A stretch of DNA of 64,000 bases from Neobacillus cucumis (GTDB lineage Bacteria; Bacillota; Bacilli; Bacillales_B; DSM-18226). How positions within the stretch are numbered: the first letter of the stretch is position 1; every line of letters starts with the position of its first letter. The translations under genes and the position numbers were made by a program. The stretch is taken from positions 1 through 64,000 of the forward strand of contig NZ_JAEHGC010000010.1 in the NCBI RefSeq assembly GCF_016107705.1. Direction: 5' to 3'. Below the pieces are notes generated by a model that made no database searches, was not told the DNA's origin, and saw only the letters and a list, made by a program, of their open reading frames with translations. This document shows positions 42,927 to 52,390 of the stretch, piece by piece.

Positions 42927-44207
42927 ATGGCTGTGGTTGAGACGAATGTGGAAAAGAAAAGTTCTATAAAATGGCTTTCCTTTGGTACTTTAATGTTGGG
43001 GGCAGGCACTATTTACAAGTTGGGGGCCTTGAAAGATGCTTTCTATGTGCCCATGCAGGAATTTATGGGACTTTCCAACACACAAATCGGAGTTGCAATG
43101 AGCGTTGCAGGCCTCATTTCCACTTTTGGCTTTTTAGCCTCTATTTATCTTACAGACCGGATTTCAAAAAAAATTATGATTCCACTTTCTCTAGTAGGTA
43201 CAGGATTGCTAGGCTTGGCATTGTCTACTTTTCCTAGTTATAGTATGTTCCTTGTTATCTACTGTTTGTTGGCTGTGTGTGCTGATATGTTGTTCTGGCC
43301 AACAATGCTAAAATCAGTACGTCTTCTTGGAAACGAGTATGAACAGGGGCGTATGTTCGGTATTCTGGAAGGCGGACGCGGACTCATAGATACCATTACT
43401 GCCTTTGGCGCTCTGGGCGTTTTTGCCGCTTTTGGAAGCAATGAATCAGGCTTAAAGGCTGCTATCCTTTTCTACTCTGCTGTTCCATTTTTCATAGGTT
43501 TAATTTCTTATATTTTATTAGAGCCGGATGTAATCTCCGATACTAACGCAAAAGGTGAAAAAATCGGCAAGAACAAAATTGCTCTTGGTGGCATGATGCG
43601 TGCACTGAGGAATAAGAACATTTGGCTAGTGGCATTCAACGTATTTTCAGTTTACAGTGTATACTGTGGTCTTACTTATTTCATTCCTTTCCTAAAAGAA
43701 GTCTATGCACTTCCTGTCGTACTTATTGGAGCTTATGGGATTATCAATCAATACGGTCTTAAAATGCTTGGCGGTCCAATAGGTGGCCTTATTACAGATA
43801 AGGTACTACATTCTCCAACTAGGTTCATGCGCATTGTTTTTGTAATTACAGGTGTGGCACTTGTCGTGTTTGCTTTTCTGCCACACAGAAGTATCAATGT
43901 ATATGTTGGTGTAGTTTCGACTCTTAGCATTGGCGCTTGTGTATTCAGTATGCGTGCGGTATTCTTTGCACCCATGGAAGAGATAAACGTACCCCGTGAA
44001 ATTACAGGCTCTGCAATGTCTTTAGGCGCATTTATCGGCTATTTGCCTGGAGCATTCCTCTACACCGTGTATGGTAGCATTCTAGACAATATGCCTGGTT
44101 TATCCGGATACAAAACTATTTTCCTAATCATGGCTGCATTTGCAGCTGCAGGTTTCCTCTTGAGTAGCTACATACTCGGTGTTATCAAAAAAGAGCAAGC
44201 CAAATAA
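42927..44207 (+). CDS. MFS transporter (paralogue 2)
   Basis: A 426-residue, 12-helix carrier, the paralogue of the one at 39.5 kb, with the same landmarks (GAGTIYKLGALKDAFYVPMQ, CADMLFWPTMLKSVRLLG, GRMFGILEGGRGLIDTITAF, INQYGLKMLGGPIGG). The frame opens at 42912, but GGAGAG at 42914-42919 best serves the ATG at 42927 (MAVVETNVEKK). It is controlled by its own DeoR-type repressor. The pair may carry related substrates or the same one under different signals. Confidence 0.85.
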   Translation: MAVVETNVEKKSSIKWLSFGTLMLGAGTIYKLGALKDAFYVPMQEFMGLSNTQIGVAMSVAGLISTFGFLASIYLTDRISKKIMIPLSLVGTGLLGLALSTFPSYSMFLVIYCLLAVCADMLFWPTMLKSVRLLGNEYEQGRMFGILEGGRGLIDTITAFGALGVFAAFGSNESGLKAAILFYSAVPFFIGLISYILLEPDVISDTNAKGEKIGKNKIALGGMMRALRNKNIWLVAFNVFSVYSVYCGLTYFIPFLKEVYALPVVLIGAYGIINQYGLKMLGGPIGGLITDKVLHSPTRFMRIVFVITGVALVVFAFLPHRSINVYVGVVSTLSIGACVFSMRAVFFAPMEEINVPREITGSAMSLGAFIGYLPGAFLYTVYGSILDNMPGLSGYKTIFLIMAAFAAAGFLLSSYILGVIKKEQAK

Positions 44208-44239
44208 ACTTATATTGAAAAACCTTATTGTAATAAAAC

Positions 44240-44288
44240 AACGCCCTCTGCAACAGACTTCATATTGCATGGGGCGTTATTTTGTGTC
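44240..44288 (+). terminator. Terminator downstream of MFS paralogue 2
   Basis: AACGCCC ... GGGCGTT stem with a long loop followed by ATTTTGTG, 33 bp past the stop codon. Confidence 0.65.
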
Positions 44289-45088
44289 CATACTTAGTAA
44301 GCCCGAATTATAAAAAATAAGCACACCTTTCCGGTATGCTTAAAAATAACCGTATATCGTGTTATGAGAAAACTTGAAATACAAGAAAAGGCCACTTTCT
44401 TTGCTTAGGAAAAGCGCCCTTTTGTGGAAGATAATTTTTACTTTTAAACTTTCATTTTTGTGAGCAAAAATTCTACCTCTGTGTATACCATAAATTTTGA
44501 ACCTTTCTTAATGTCCGTAGTCATAATTCCACATAACAAAAAACGGCAGTAAAATACTGTCGTTAAATTGCGATTTCTTATTCAACTCCCTCCCCTTATT
44601 TCAAAACTGCAAAAAAATGACCTTAAATACTTACTATTAACTTGAATAATGGTACTTTTTTAAAAGCTTGTAAACCGAGAAGGTAAAGCAAAATTTGTAG
44701 ACTGAATATCTATTGGAATTTAAGTTAATTTTTTCGCTGAGTCCATCCACCTAAAAAGGGGATCTGTCACCATCAAAGACGGCCTCTATATCTCCACAAT
44801 GAAAATATTCTTCCTGATTGGGGTCATCATTTAAAACGGCCCAAAAATTCAACTAGGCGTTTAATGCAAACCGCATCCACTTGTCTTTTTTGTCAAGAAG
44901 TGTTCAAATCTTTTTGGCTTGTTTGTGAACAGATCCATAAAGCACTCCAAATTTATAATAAATGAATTTACAATAACGATATAAACACGTTGATTATATC
45001 GCTAAATGCTTATAATACTTATTCAATCATTCACAGTAAATTAGAGAAGAATTAGAAATTGAAAATCATTCACTGGAGGAAAGTATAA
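44289..45088. other. Intergenic region before hcp, including a minus-strand terminator
   Basis: No gene is seen. A hairpin AACGGCAGTA / TACTGTCGTT at 44542-44564, with TTTTTTG on the minus strand, looks like a terminator left from a lost minus-strand gene. The hcp promoter region with an 8-bp inverted repeat lies at 44977-45001. Confidence 0.5.
44977..45001. promoter_or_regulatory. Inverted repeat upstream of hcp, candidate redox/NO operator
   Basis: CGATATAA, 9 bases, TTATATCG, perfect 8-bp arms, 88 bp upstream of hcp. It does not match the FNR or Rex consensus, so the regulator is unknown. Confidence 0.5.
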
Positions 45089-46768
45089 ATGAGTATGTTT
45101 TGTTTTCAATGTCAAGAAACCTCAAAAGGAACAGGTTGTACAGTTGTTGGAGTATGCGGAAAAAAAGATGATTTAGCAAATATGCAAGATTTATTGATTT
45201 ACACGATTAAGGGACTAGCGATTGTGAATACAATTGCCCGTGAAATCGGGATTAATCAAAAGAAAACAGATCAGTTTATCATAAATGGCCTCTTTATGAC
45301 GATTACAAATGCAAATTGGGATAAAAATGAATTTTTTAATACAGTAAGAGAAGGACTAAAGCTCCGGGAAGAAATTAAAACGGCAATCAGAAATGCAGGG
45401 TACACTTTAGACAATAATAGCGACTTTGTCACTTGGTATCGTGAAACCAATCATGAGCTTGAAATGAAATCTGCTTCTCAAGAAGTTAGTATTTTAGCTA
45501 CAAGAGATGAAGATATTCGTTCATTAAGAGAGTTAGTGACTTACGGTTTGAAAGGAATGGCAGCATATATAGAGCATGCAGCAAATCTTAGCTATGAAAA
45601 TGAAGAGCTAAATGCTTTTATGCAAAAAGCACTAGCAAAGATTACAGATGATTTCGTAAGTATGGAACAATTGATCGAACTTTCAATGGAATGTGGAAAG
45701 TACGGTGTTCATGCCATGGAGCTATTAGATACAGCAAATACATCAACGTATGGTCATCCTGAAATGACAAAAGTAAACATTGGTGTACGTCAAAATCCGG
45801 GAATTTTAGTTAGCGGTCATGATCTGAAAGATATGGAAGAGTTATTAAAACAAACGGAAGGTACGGGAGTAGATGTGTATACACATAGTGAAATGCTTCC
45901 AGCGCACTATTATCCAGCATTCAAAAAATATGACCATTTTGTCGGTAACTACGGAAATGCATGGTGGGAACAAACACGTGAATTCGAGAGCTTTAACGGT
46001 CCGATTTTAATGACAACAAACTGTATTGTACCACCAAGGGAATCTTATAAAGGAAGAATGTATACAACTGGGGCAACTGCTGTCCCGGGTGTAACCTATA
46101 TTCCTAAAAATGAAGATGGTACTAAAGATTTTTCCGTTATAATTGAGCATGCAAAGAAATGCCAACCACCAGTAGAAATTGAAAAAGGTGAAATTGTTGG
46201 AGGATTTGCGCATAATCAAGTAGCTCAAGTAGCTGATCAAGTTGTAGAAGCTGTGAAAAAGGGTGATATTAAACGATTCTTTGTAATGGCTGGCTGTGAT
46301 GGTCGCCATAAGAGCAGAACTTATTATAAAGAGTTTGCCGAAGAGCTTCCAAAAGATACGATCATTTTAACAGCCGGTTGTGCAAAATATCGATACAACA
46401 AGCTTGATTTAGGTGATATCAATGGAATTCCAAGGGTACTTGATGCCGGTCAATGTAACGATTCCTACTCTCTAGTCATGACTGCATTGAAGCTGAAAGA
46501 TGCATTCGGATTAGAAAGTGTAAATGAATTACCGTTATCTTACAATATCGCATGGTATGAGCAAAAAGCGGTTATCGTTTTCTTAGCTTTACTTTACTTA
46601 GGTGTGAAAAATATTCACGTTGGACCAACCTTACCAGCTTTCTTATCACCAAACGTAACGAACTTCTTAATTGAGAATTTTGGTGTAGGCGGCATTTCAA
46701 ATACAAAAGACGACATGGAAATGTTCATGAACAGCTCAATTGAAATTCAAGAAAGTGCATTAGTTTAA
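45089..46768 (+). CDS. hcp: Hydroxylamine reductase (hybrid cluster protein)
   Basis: A 559-residue hybrid-cluster protein which reduces hydroxylamine and nitric oxide; Hcp is a marker of nitrosative stress and anaerobic nitrogen metabolism. The N-terminal cluster motif is Cys5-x2-Cys8-x8-Cys17-x5-Cys23 ([20 protein letters not shown]), the spacing of the class found in anaerobes and Gram-positives, binding a [4Fe-4S] cluster. The hybrid-cluster ligands follow, with [43 protein letters not shown] and [20 protein letters not shown] lies 9 bases before ATG. No reductase partner (hcr) is adjacent. Confidence 0.96.
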   Translation: MSMFCFQCQETSKGTGCTVVGVCGKKDDLANMQDLLIYTIKGLAIVNTIAREIGINQKKTDQFIINGLFMTITNANWDKNEFFNTVREGLKLREEIKTAIRNAGYTLDNNSDFVTWYRETNHELEMKSASQEVSILATRDEDIRSLRELVTYGLKGMAAYIEHAANLSYENEELNAFMQKALAKITDDFVSMEQLIELSMECGKYGVHAMELLDTANTSTYGHPEMTKVNIGVRQNPGILVSGHDLKDMEELLKQTEGTGVDVYTHSEMLPAHYYPAFKKYDHFVGNYGNAWWEQTREFESFNGPILMTTNCIVPPRESYKGRMYTTGATAVPGVTYIPKNEDGTKDFSVIIEHAKKCQPPVEIEKGEIVGGFAHNQVAQVADQVVEAVKKGDIKRFFVMAGCDGRHKSRTYYKEFAEELPKDTIILTAGCAKYRYNKLDLGDINGIPRVLDAGQCNDSYSLVMTALKLKDAFGLESVNELPLSYNIAWYEQKAVIVFLALLYLGVKNIHVGPTLPAFLSPNVTNFLIENFGVGGISNTKDDMEMFMNSSIEIQESALV

Positions 46769-46790
46769 TAATAGACTCGGGTCCCGGATG

Positions 46791-46827
46791 GGATAAAGGG
46801 AGATTCTCAGTGGCTTTCCCTTTATCC
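46791..46827 (+). terminator. Hairpin downstream of hcp
   Basis: GGATAAAGGGA / TCCCTTTATCC, an 11-bp stem with a 15-base loop, 23 bp past the stop. The T-run is weak. Confidence 0.6.
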
Positions 46828-46876
46828 ATTTATATATTAAAGCAACATCATCGCTGGATTTTAAACCCCAAAAAGC

Positions 46877-46903
46877 CGATTCCCTAAATATTTAAGGAAT
46901 CGA
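46877..46903. terminator. Terminator downstream of the GNAT gene
   Basis: CGATTCC(C)TAAAT / ATTTAAGGAATCG, almost perfect, with GGCTTTTTGG on the minus strand. It lies 78 bp past the GNAT stop. Confidence 0.65.
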
Positions 46904-46980
46904 TATTTTTGGAATTGTTTTATTACACAATCAAGCCCTTTAATTGAATAAGAACGGACTATATTTTATTGAAATCATGG

Positions 46981-47568
46981 TCAACAAAGATCTTCATTTT
47001 TTCTCCATGCGAACTCTGTTTCCATGTTTGTAATTTTGCCGAAAAGTAATGCGTCATAATATTTATTCTCTATAAAATAGTGGTCCTTTAATCTTCCTTC
47101 TAACTCATAGCTATTCTTTTCAAGTATCCGTGCAGAACCAATATTGGCATGAACTACCATGGCATGGAGTTTATGTAGATTAAGTGATTCAAATGCAAAA
47201 TCACTCATCAATGCAACAATTTCTGTTCCATACCCCTTACCCCAATATTGTTTATGTAACACATAACCAATTTCGGCTTTGTTTGCTTCTTTGTCAAAAT
47301 TGAAAATCATGGCTGTCCCTATTATTGCTTGTGTTAATTTTTCAACAATGGAGGAATATAAATGAGTACCTACAGACTCACGGTTTAACATTACTTCAAT
47401 GTGCTGACGTGATTCCTCTAAAGTATTCATCAAATTCCAGCCAATAAATCGCGAAACTTCTTGATCTGACGCATAATGATGTATCTCTTGAACATCTTCT
47501 ACCCTAAGTGCTTTGAAATAGATTTTTTCACCCTCCAATGAATGAAATAAATCAGCCTGTTTCTCCAT
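46981..47568 (-). CDS. GNAT family N-acetyltransferase (RimJ/RimL type)
   Basis: A 195-residue acetyltransferase. The acetyl-CoA loop is in EIGYVLHKQYWGKGYGTEIV (Q-x-x-G-x-G/A type), followed by ESLNLHKLHAMVVHANIGSA and the RILEKNSYELEGRLKDHYFI segment, all typical of the RimJ/RimL group that modifies protein N-termini or small amines. The frame opens at 47631, but GGGGAGG stands 5 bases before the ATG at 47568. It is a single gene without an operon partner. Confidence 0.9.
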   Translation of the reverse strand: MEKQADLFHSLEGEKIYFKALRVEDVQEIHHYASDQEVSRFIGWNLMNTLEESRQHIEVMLNRESVGTHLYSSIVEKLTQAIIGTAMIFNFDKEANKAEIGYVLHKQYWGKGYGTEIVALMSDFAFESLNLHKLHAMVVHANIGSARILEKNSYELEGRLKDHYFIENKYYDALLFGKITNMETEFAWRKNEDLC

Positions 47569-47811
47569 TTTAACCTCCCCAAACTTCGTTTTATTAATGA
47601 ACCTCTTCGAAGGTAGCAAAAATGTCCCCAATTAAGGTTAATATCATTGCATTCATCTTAGCACATCTTTTCAAATAATTTTCCTTATATATGTTTCAAC
47701 TGTTTCCTTGGAAACTGACTTAAAAGCAAAAGCAATCGGATATTTATTCCCTATAAGTCCAGATTGCGGAAGACCGTTTCAAATACCTTATTGAAGAAAC
47801 GCCCCTTTAGC

Positions 47812-48050
47812 CATCCATGAAGCGCAAAAGTCGGCGCTTCACCACAAAGAATGAAAATGTAATGAATCCGTCCATACTGTTTCTAAGGCTGGGAGAGGAA
47901 GGTCGATCAACTATGGTACCATAGAGCCCATCCTTTAGTCTGACTCCAACGACCACGGTGCACCACAAACTGTCGCTCCCTTACGGGAAGCACTCATGGT
48001 AGATTAATCCTATTTCTGATTGTTGCATCAGCCTCCATTTTTCAAGCCTA
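47812..48050 (+). ncRNA. IS110-type upstream RNA (bridge-RNA candidate), copy 1
   Basis: This is the non-coding region between the IS left end and the transposase start, where IS110-group elements encode a guide ('bridge') RNA. It opens with a stem GAAGCG ... CGCTTC (47818-47839), which is preserved in copy 2 with a changed loop. The block TGACTCCAACGACCACGGTG is identical in both copies. Just before it, copy 1 has CATCCTTTAGTC and its left flank reads CCCCTTTAGC; copy 2 has CATCCGTTAGTC and CACCCGTTAGC. The variable base changes together inside the RNA and in the flank, as a target guide would. Transcription is not shown. Confidence 0.6.
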
Positions 48051-48065
48051 GAAAGGAAGATTTCA

Positions 48066-48515
48066 ATGGATGTTATCATTGAAAAAGCATGTGGATTAGA
48101 TGTTCATAAAGACAATATCACTGCTTGTATTATGACTTCACAAGGGAAAGGAGATTAAAACATTTTCTACCAAAACGTTCTTTCTACTAAAGTTATTGGA
48201 CTGGATTAAGGAAAATAATTGTACTCACGTAGCTATGGAAAGTACGAGTATTTATTGGAAACCTATTATTAACTTACTAGAGTCCGAAGGAATCAAGTTT
48301 TTAGTTGTAAATGCTCAACACATGAAGGCACTTCCGGGACATGTTAAAGATGCCGAATGGATAGCTCAACTTCTTCGTCATGGACTACTGAAGGCAAGCT
48401 TCATTCCTGATCGGAATCAACGAGAACTGCGGGAACTTGTACGCTACCGCCGGAGTATCATTGAAGAACGCGCCAGATTCAGCCATGCAATGTCTGTAAA
48501 CTTTGGGTTAACCTT
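48066..48515 (+). pseudogene. IS110-family transposase (DEDD type), frameshifted and truncated
   Basis: ATG at 48066 begins MDVIIEKACGLDVHKDNITA, with the first catalytic Asp in GLDVHKD, but stops at 48156. A one-base shift in the GGGAAAGGAG stretch restores the family sequence: EIKTFSTKTF ..., AMESTSIYWKPII with the Glu, then VVNAQHMKALPGHVKDAEWI with the third Asp, and LRELVRYRRSIIEERAR. The last 200 or so residues, including the C-terminal Tnp_20 domain with the catalytic Ser, are missing. Confidence 0.85.
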
Positions 48516-48797
48516 ACCTTTTATCCGGTTTAGACGTTTCTTTACTTGCTGAATTGCTCCTTCTCTTATTTTCATCAGCCGTTTTCCCCTTTATTGGCAC
48601 GGTATCAAAATTTGTCCGAACCAATAATTCTTTTTATGTTTTAAATACTCTTTGCGAAAAAGTTATTAATCACTTAAAGCGTAGCGCGAATTTATGAGCG
48701 CAGTCTTTTTAAATCTCGTTATAAATCCAGTTATATAAATATAGTAAGCTATCAGTGAGCGTCTGAACAAATACAACAAAATTGACAGTACGTACTA

Positions 48798-49247
48798 TCA
48801 TTCTTCGCCTGAACGCTTTTGCCTTGACTTAACCATGCGTAACCTTGCCGCTTCTCTTTCCGTTTCGATTTGGAGCAATCCATCTAGGTATCGCTGGTCT
48901 GCCTCACGGTATTCAACGAAAAACTCCTCCTCAGGTAACGGCTCGAGTGGCACATACGTTTTTCCTTGCGAGTTTATTGCCATCTCGATTAATTCATATT
49001 TTTGGAGAATCCTAAGATGCTCCTTCGTGGTATTTAACGCTTTGCCGTAATACATTGCGAGTTTGTCTTGTGATGGATAAGCGTAACCTAAATCCTTATT
49101 CCACAAGTCGACGATCAGCGCATAAAGAAAATTCATTTCCGCCTTACAGTCGGGCAGATAAATGTAATGTCGTAACTCGCTGGGCATCTTAATAAAATGA
49201 GCGTCCCCCCTTTTCAGTGTCTTGTCGTAAACTTTCCTTTCTCCCAT
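48798..49247 (-). CDS. Helix-turn-helix protein of phage/mobile-element type
   Basis: A 149-residue protein with an HTH_36-like winged helix (GYAYPSQDKLAMYYGKALNT, TKEHLRILQKYELIEMA) and a charged C-terminal helix (IETEREAARLRMVKSRQKRS). Such proteins are common in Bacillus prophages and integrative elements as replication or regulatory proteins. GGAGGGGAT precedes the start. Its GC is higher than the neighbours' and it lies in the same decayed region as the integrase remnant at 57.6 kb, so both may come from one element. Confidence 0.75.
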   Translation of the reverse strand: MGERKVYDKTLKRGDAHFIKMPSELRHYIYLPDCKAEMNFLYALIVDLWNKDLGYAYPSQDKLAMYYGKALNTTKEHLRILQKYELIEMAINSQGKTYVPLEPLPEEEFFVEYREADQRYLDGLLQIETEREAARLRMVKSRQKRSGEE

Positions 49248-49310
49248 TTCGAATCCCCTCCCTTAATTTTTGATTTATGTGAACGCGGACTGAGCCGCGG
49301 AAAAAAAATA

Positions 49311-49361
49311 CCCCACAATAAACCGCAGCAATCGATCCTGAACACTTGCACCCATTAGTTT
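49311..49361. repeat. Dispersed repeat copy R1 (partial)
   Basis: CCACAATAAACCGCAGCAAT ... CTTGCACCCATTAG matches the second half of a repeat family seen at 50.5, 55.2, 56.3 and 57.0 kb (core GCACCCGTTAGC). Confidence 0.5.
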
Positions 49362-49409
49362 ATATGGGATTGCCCACAGCACCCCATTCTGAACTTCATC
49401 ATATGGTTT

Positions 49410-49877
49410 TTATACTAGTCCTTTTTTAAACCAATATACAAATTTTTTAACAATATATAAAATAAATAAGTTACTGAAAAAACTAGCGAACCAGTTCCAT
49501 TTTTTGTAATAAATTAAAGAGCTGTATTTTTCAACGAAAAATGAATATGTAGAAATTGCCATTACAAATACGAAATAATGAATACAGAATCTTCGTTTCT
49601 CTTTTTCAATTGGATAAAGAATAATAAAAAACACCCCAAACGTTGGATACACAAGATAATATAGAGAAAAACTCATTTTTGTTGCAACATTAAATTCTCT
49701 AAATGGAAATTCCACTAACCCAGTTATTAATTGGATGTATTCATAAATCCAAGTTATAGTTGAAACAAATAAAAATGTTATTTGAGCTGTTCTTTTACTT
49801 TCTTTAGGTATGTATTTCAACATTAAAAAAATAGATATAAACCAAGAAAAAATCAGAATTAGAATTTCTTTTATCAT
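49410..49877 (-). CDS. Small integral membrane protein (CBO0543 type)
   Basis: A 155-residue, four- to five-helix membrane protein with a short basic C-terminus (VYWFKKGLV). Conserved-looking positions are EYIQLITGLVEFPFREFNVA and EKYSSLIYYKKWNWFASFFS. It overlaps the upstream gene by 4 bp (ATGA), so the pair is translationally coupled. The two proteins are paralogues (both have a WxxK/EWKW-type motif followed by a Y/F-rich last helix and WFKK end). The function of this family, common in Bacillus and Clostridium, is not known to me. Confidence 0.7.
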   Translation of the reverse strand: MIKEILILIFSWFISIFLMLKYIPKESKRTAQITFLFVSTITWIYEYIQLITGLVEFPFREFNVATKMSFSLYYLVYPTFGVFFIILYPIEKEKRRFCIHYFVFVMAISTYSFFVEKYSSLIYYKKWNWFASFFSNLFILYIVKKFVYWFKKGLV

Positions 49878-50365
49878 CTGCTTTCAACCTTTACGAATCT
49901 TTTTTTAAACCAAAGATAATATTTTTGGTTCAAAAATAACGAAATAATAACCGTTAATAATGTCCAATACCATTTCCATTCGTGATATTCCACAAGAGTT
50001 GTGTACTTTTCAAGGACTACCTCACAAATTGTGAAAAAACCAGCAAATGATATGTAATATATTAGGGCACCTTTTATTTTGGATTTATCTGGATAATATA
50101 GACTAAAAAAAATTGCAACAATGGGAAAAATAAAAAACTCAAAAGAGAAACTAGTCCTATTATAAGCATTTGCAATTGGAAACAACTGAGTAGGATATTC
50201 AATCCATCCCCTTTCAACTGCAAATAAACCAGCTGGCCAAGTAATTACTTGGAGAAATAAAAATAAAACCCATGCATCTCTGACTTTCTCTCTAGGGATT
50301 AATTTAAAAATTGCAATGATGCATAAAGACGAGAATCCTATTAAAATCAACCTATCATTATTCAT
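49874..50365 (-). CDS. Small integral membrane protein (CBO0543 type), paralogue
   Basis: A 163-residue multi-helix membrane protein, with FAVERGWIEYPTQLFPIANA, EKYTTLVEYHEWKWYWTLLT and the C-terminal LWFKKRFVKVESR. It matches the next gene in length, helix layout and C-terminal motif, pointing to a tandem duplication. It overlaps that gene by 4 bp. A further, more distant relative may be the protein at 56.4 kb, and a remnant lies at 37.2 kb. Confidence 0.7.
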   Translation of the reverse strand: MNNDRLILIGFSSLCIIAIFKLIPREKVRDAWVLFLFLQVITWPAGLFAVERGWIEYPTQLFPIANAYNRTSFSFEFFIFPIVAIFFSLYYPDKSKIKGALIYYISFAGFFTICEVVLEKYTTLVEYHEWKWYWTLLTVIISLFLNQKYYLWFKKRFVKVESR

Positions 50366-50514
50366 TCGATTATTCTCCTAAAAAAGAATTTGCATTTGTA
50401 TTATTTTCCCTTTTAAAAAAAATATAACATTTATGTAATGTACAGCCCAATTGATACCTTAATTTATTCTTATTCTGGATAAAGTTCATTTAAATAGTCC
50501 TTTATTGTACTCAA

Positions 50515-50600
50515 TTCTTCTTCCACTACCCTGCCCCGTTAGCACAATAAAAAATGCTGCATCGATGGCAGCTAATATAAGCACCCGATTGTTTAAGTGA
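50515..50600. repeat. Dispersed repeat copy R2
   Basis: TGCCCCGTTAGCACAATAAA ... GCTGCATCGATGGCAGC ... GCACCCGATT: two copies of the core about 50 bp apart around a GC-rich centre. Confidence 0.6.
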
Positions 50601-50789
50601 AATTTTTCACAAACTAGTTCTTGACCGTAAGCCGAATAAAAAAAGGGATTGTCGCAGTAATCCATCCTGAACTATAGACTTGGAATTTTGTGAAATAAGG
50701 CTTTTCCAATAGGAACAAGCCAGAAGGTTAATCAATAAAATGATACTAGCTTAGCCAGTACTTCTTTAAACAAAAGGAGAATGTTCAAG

Positions 50790-52235
50790 ATGGGAACCAT
50801 AGACGGAAATACTTTTATTCAACGTTTAAATGAACTGAAAAATGAAATTTGGTTTGATGGAGTAAAAATTAAGGGGAATATCTCCGAACATCCTGCCTTT
50901 AAAGGAATTGTTGCGGCTAAGGCTTCCCTTTATGATTTGCAAACTCATCCAAGGATAAAAGATGAGATGACTTTCTATTTGCCAGAAAAAGAAGATCCTA
51001 TTGGACTTTCCTATTTACAGCCTAAAACGAAAGAGGATTTAATAAAAAGAAGAAAAATGATTGAACATTGGGCAAGACACTCTCATGGAATGATGGGAAG
51101 AAGTCCTGATTATATGAATACTGTCGTTATGAGCTTTGCATCCTCATCGATCCTTTTAAAAGATAGAGAAAATTGTTTTCCTGAAAATATTCAATGCCTG
51201 TATGAAAGAGCAATGGAACACGACCTCTCGTTTACCCATACCTTTATCACGCCACAGGTCAATCGTTCCCAAGTCAATTTGGGATTTTCGAATGAGCCAA
51301 TTTCCGCTAAGGTTGTCGATCGAAATGAAAAAGGATTAATTATAAAGGGTGCCCGCTTACTTGCAACTCAAGGAGGTTTAACGGATGAGGTTTTAGTCTT
51401 TTCTGCTCCGAGGGCGTTTTTTGATCCAAGCGAGGCGTTCGCATTTTCCATTCCTTCCAATACAAAAGGATTAAAATTTATTTGCAGGGAATCTTTTGTG
51501 GGGGGAGAATCTTCTTTTAACCATCCCTTAAGTTCAAGATATGAAGAAATGGATTCAATCGTTATTTTTGACAATGTTTTAGTGCCATGGGATCGGGTAT
51601 TTTATTACGACAATGTTGATGCAGCTACTGACTTCCTGCTTCAAAGTTCTTTTTACCCATTCGCCTACCATCAAGTCGTAACCAGACAAATTGTAAAAAC
51701 AGAATTTATTCTTGGAGTGGCACAACTCCTTGTCGAAACAATTAATGTAGGTGAGTATCAGCATGTTCAAGAAAAACTTTCTGAAATCATCATTGGACTT
51801 GAAACCATGAAAGCACTAGTGGAGAAGTCGGAAAATGATGCAGAATTGGATGAATGGGGATTTATGCGTCCGAGTATCATCCCATTACAAGTAGCGAGTA
51901 ACATTTTTCCGAAAATTTATCCCCGATTCACAGAAATTATCCAATTGATTGGAGCCAGTGGAATGGTTTCATTGCCAACCGAAAAAGCCTTTGATTCTGA
52001 AATTAGAGTTGAACTGGACCAATATCTTCAAGCAGATGGTATGAATGCCGAGGATCGAGTTAAACTATTCCGATTAGCATGGGATCTGACGATGAGTTCA
52101 TTTGGTACAAGGCAAACCCAATACGAAAGATATTTTTTTGGTGATCCCGTTCGATTATCCAGTATTTTAAACCGAAATTATCTAAAAAATAAACATGTTG
52201 GAGAAATAAGCAAATTTTTAAATTTAAAAAGTTAA
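50790..52235 (+). CDS. 4-hydroxyphenylacetate 3-monooxygenase (HpaB) family flavin hydroxylase
   Basis: A 481-residue oxygenase component of the two-component FADH2-dependent group that hydroxylates 4-hydroxyphenylacetate and other phenols. Features are GRSPDYMNTVVMSFASSS near residue 100, SFTHTFITPQVNRSQ, ARLLATQGGLTDEVLVFSAP in the FAD-binding region and GASGMVSLPTEKAFDSEIR near the end. AAAAGGAGA precedes; the ATG at 50781 is too close to it, so 50790 (MGTIDGNTF) is preferred. No reductase (HpaC) gene is adjacent. B. subtilis YoaI is a comparable solo protein. It is flanked by repeats and may be a recent arrival. Confidence 0.88.
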   Translation: MGTIDGNTFIQRLNELKNEIWFDGVKIKGNISEHPAFKGIVAAKASLYDLQTHPRIKDEMTFYLPEKEDPIGLSYLQPKTKEDLIKRRKMIEHWARHSHGMMGRSPDYMNTVVMSFASSSILLKDRENCFPENIQCLYERAMEHDLSFTHTFITPQVNRSQVNLGFSNEPISAKVVDRNEKGLIIKGARLLATQGGLTDEVLVFSAPRAFFDPSEAFAFSIPSNTKGLKFICRESFVGGESSFNHPLSSRYEEMDSIVIFDNVLVPWDRVFYYDNVDAATDFLLQSSFYPFAYHQVVTRQIVKTEFILGVAQLLVETINVGEYQHVQEKLSEIIIGLETMKALVEKSENDAELDEWGFMRPSIIPLQVASNIFPKIYPRFTEIIQLIGASGMVSLPTEKAFDSEIRVELDQYLQADGMNAEDRVKLFRLAWDLTMSSFGTRQTQYERYFFGDPVRLSSILNRNYLKNKHVGEISKFLNLKS

Positions 52236-52390
52236 AAATCTCTGCACCAATGTTTTATTATTCAGTAACCTCCAGCCATAAATCCATAAACCTTCACTAT
52301 TCCCCAGTAGAAACAAGCGTTTTACTTATTGTAGAAACGCCTATTTTATAGAAACTTACTATTAGATTTGAACTCTTATATTAACAATTT

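Larger units (their letters stand above)
47802..48515 (+). mobile_element. Degenerate IS110-family element (left end, RNA region and broken transposase)
   Basis: The element starts at CCATCC right after a GCCCCTTTAG core of the local repeat family. It contains about 245 bp of non-coding, highly structured sequence, then a frameshifted, C-terminally truncated DEDD transposase. The same non-coding sequence recurs at 53.03-53.26 kb without a transposase. The right end is lost. Confidence 0.75.

Noticed and set aside
48196..48552. 118-codon open frame as an intact transposase
   Set aside because: It begins inside the family sequence after a frameshift and its last residues leave the family, so it is part of a pseudogene.
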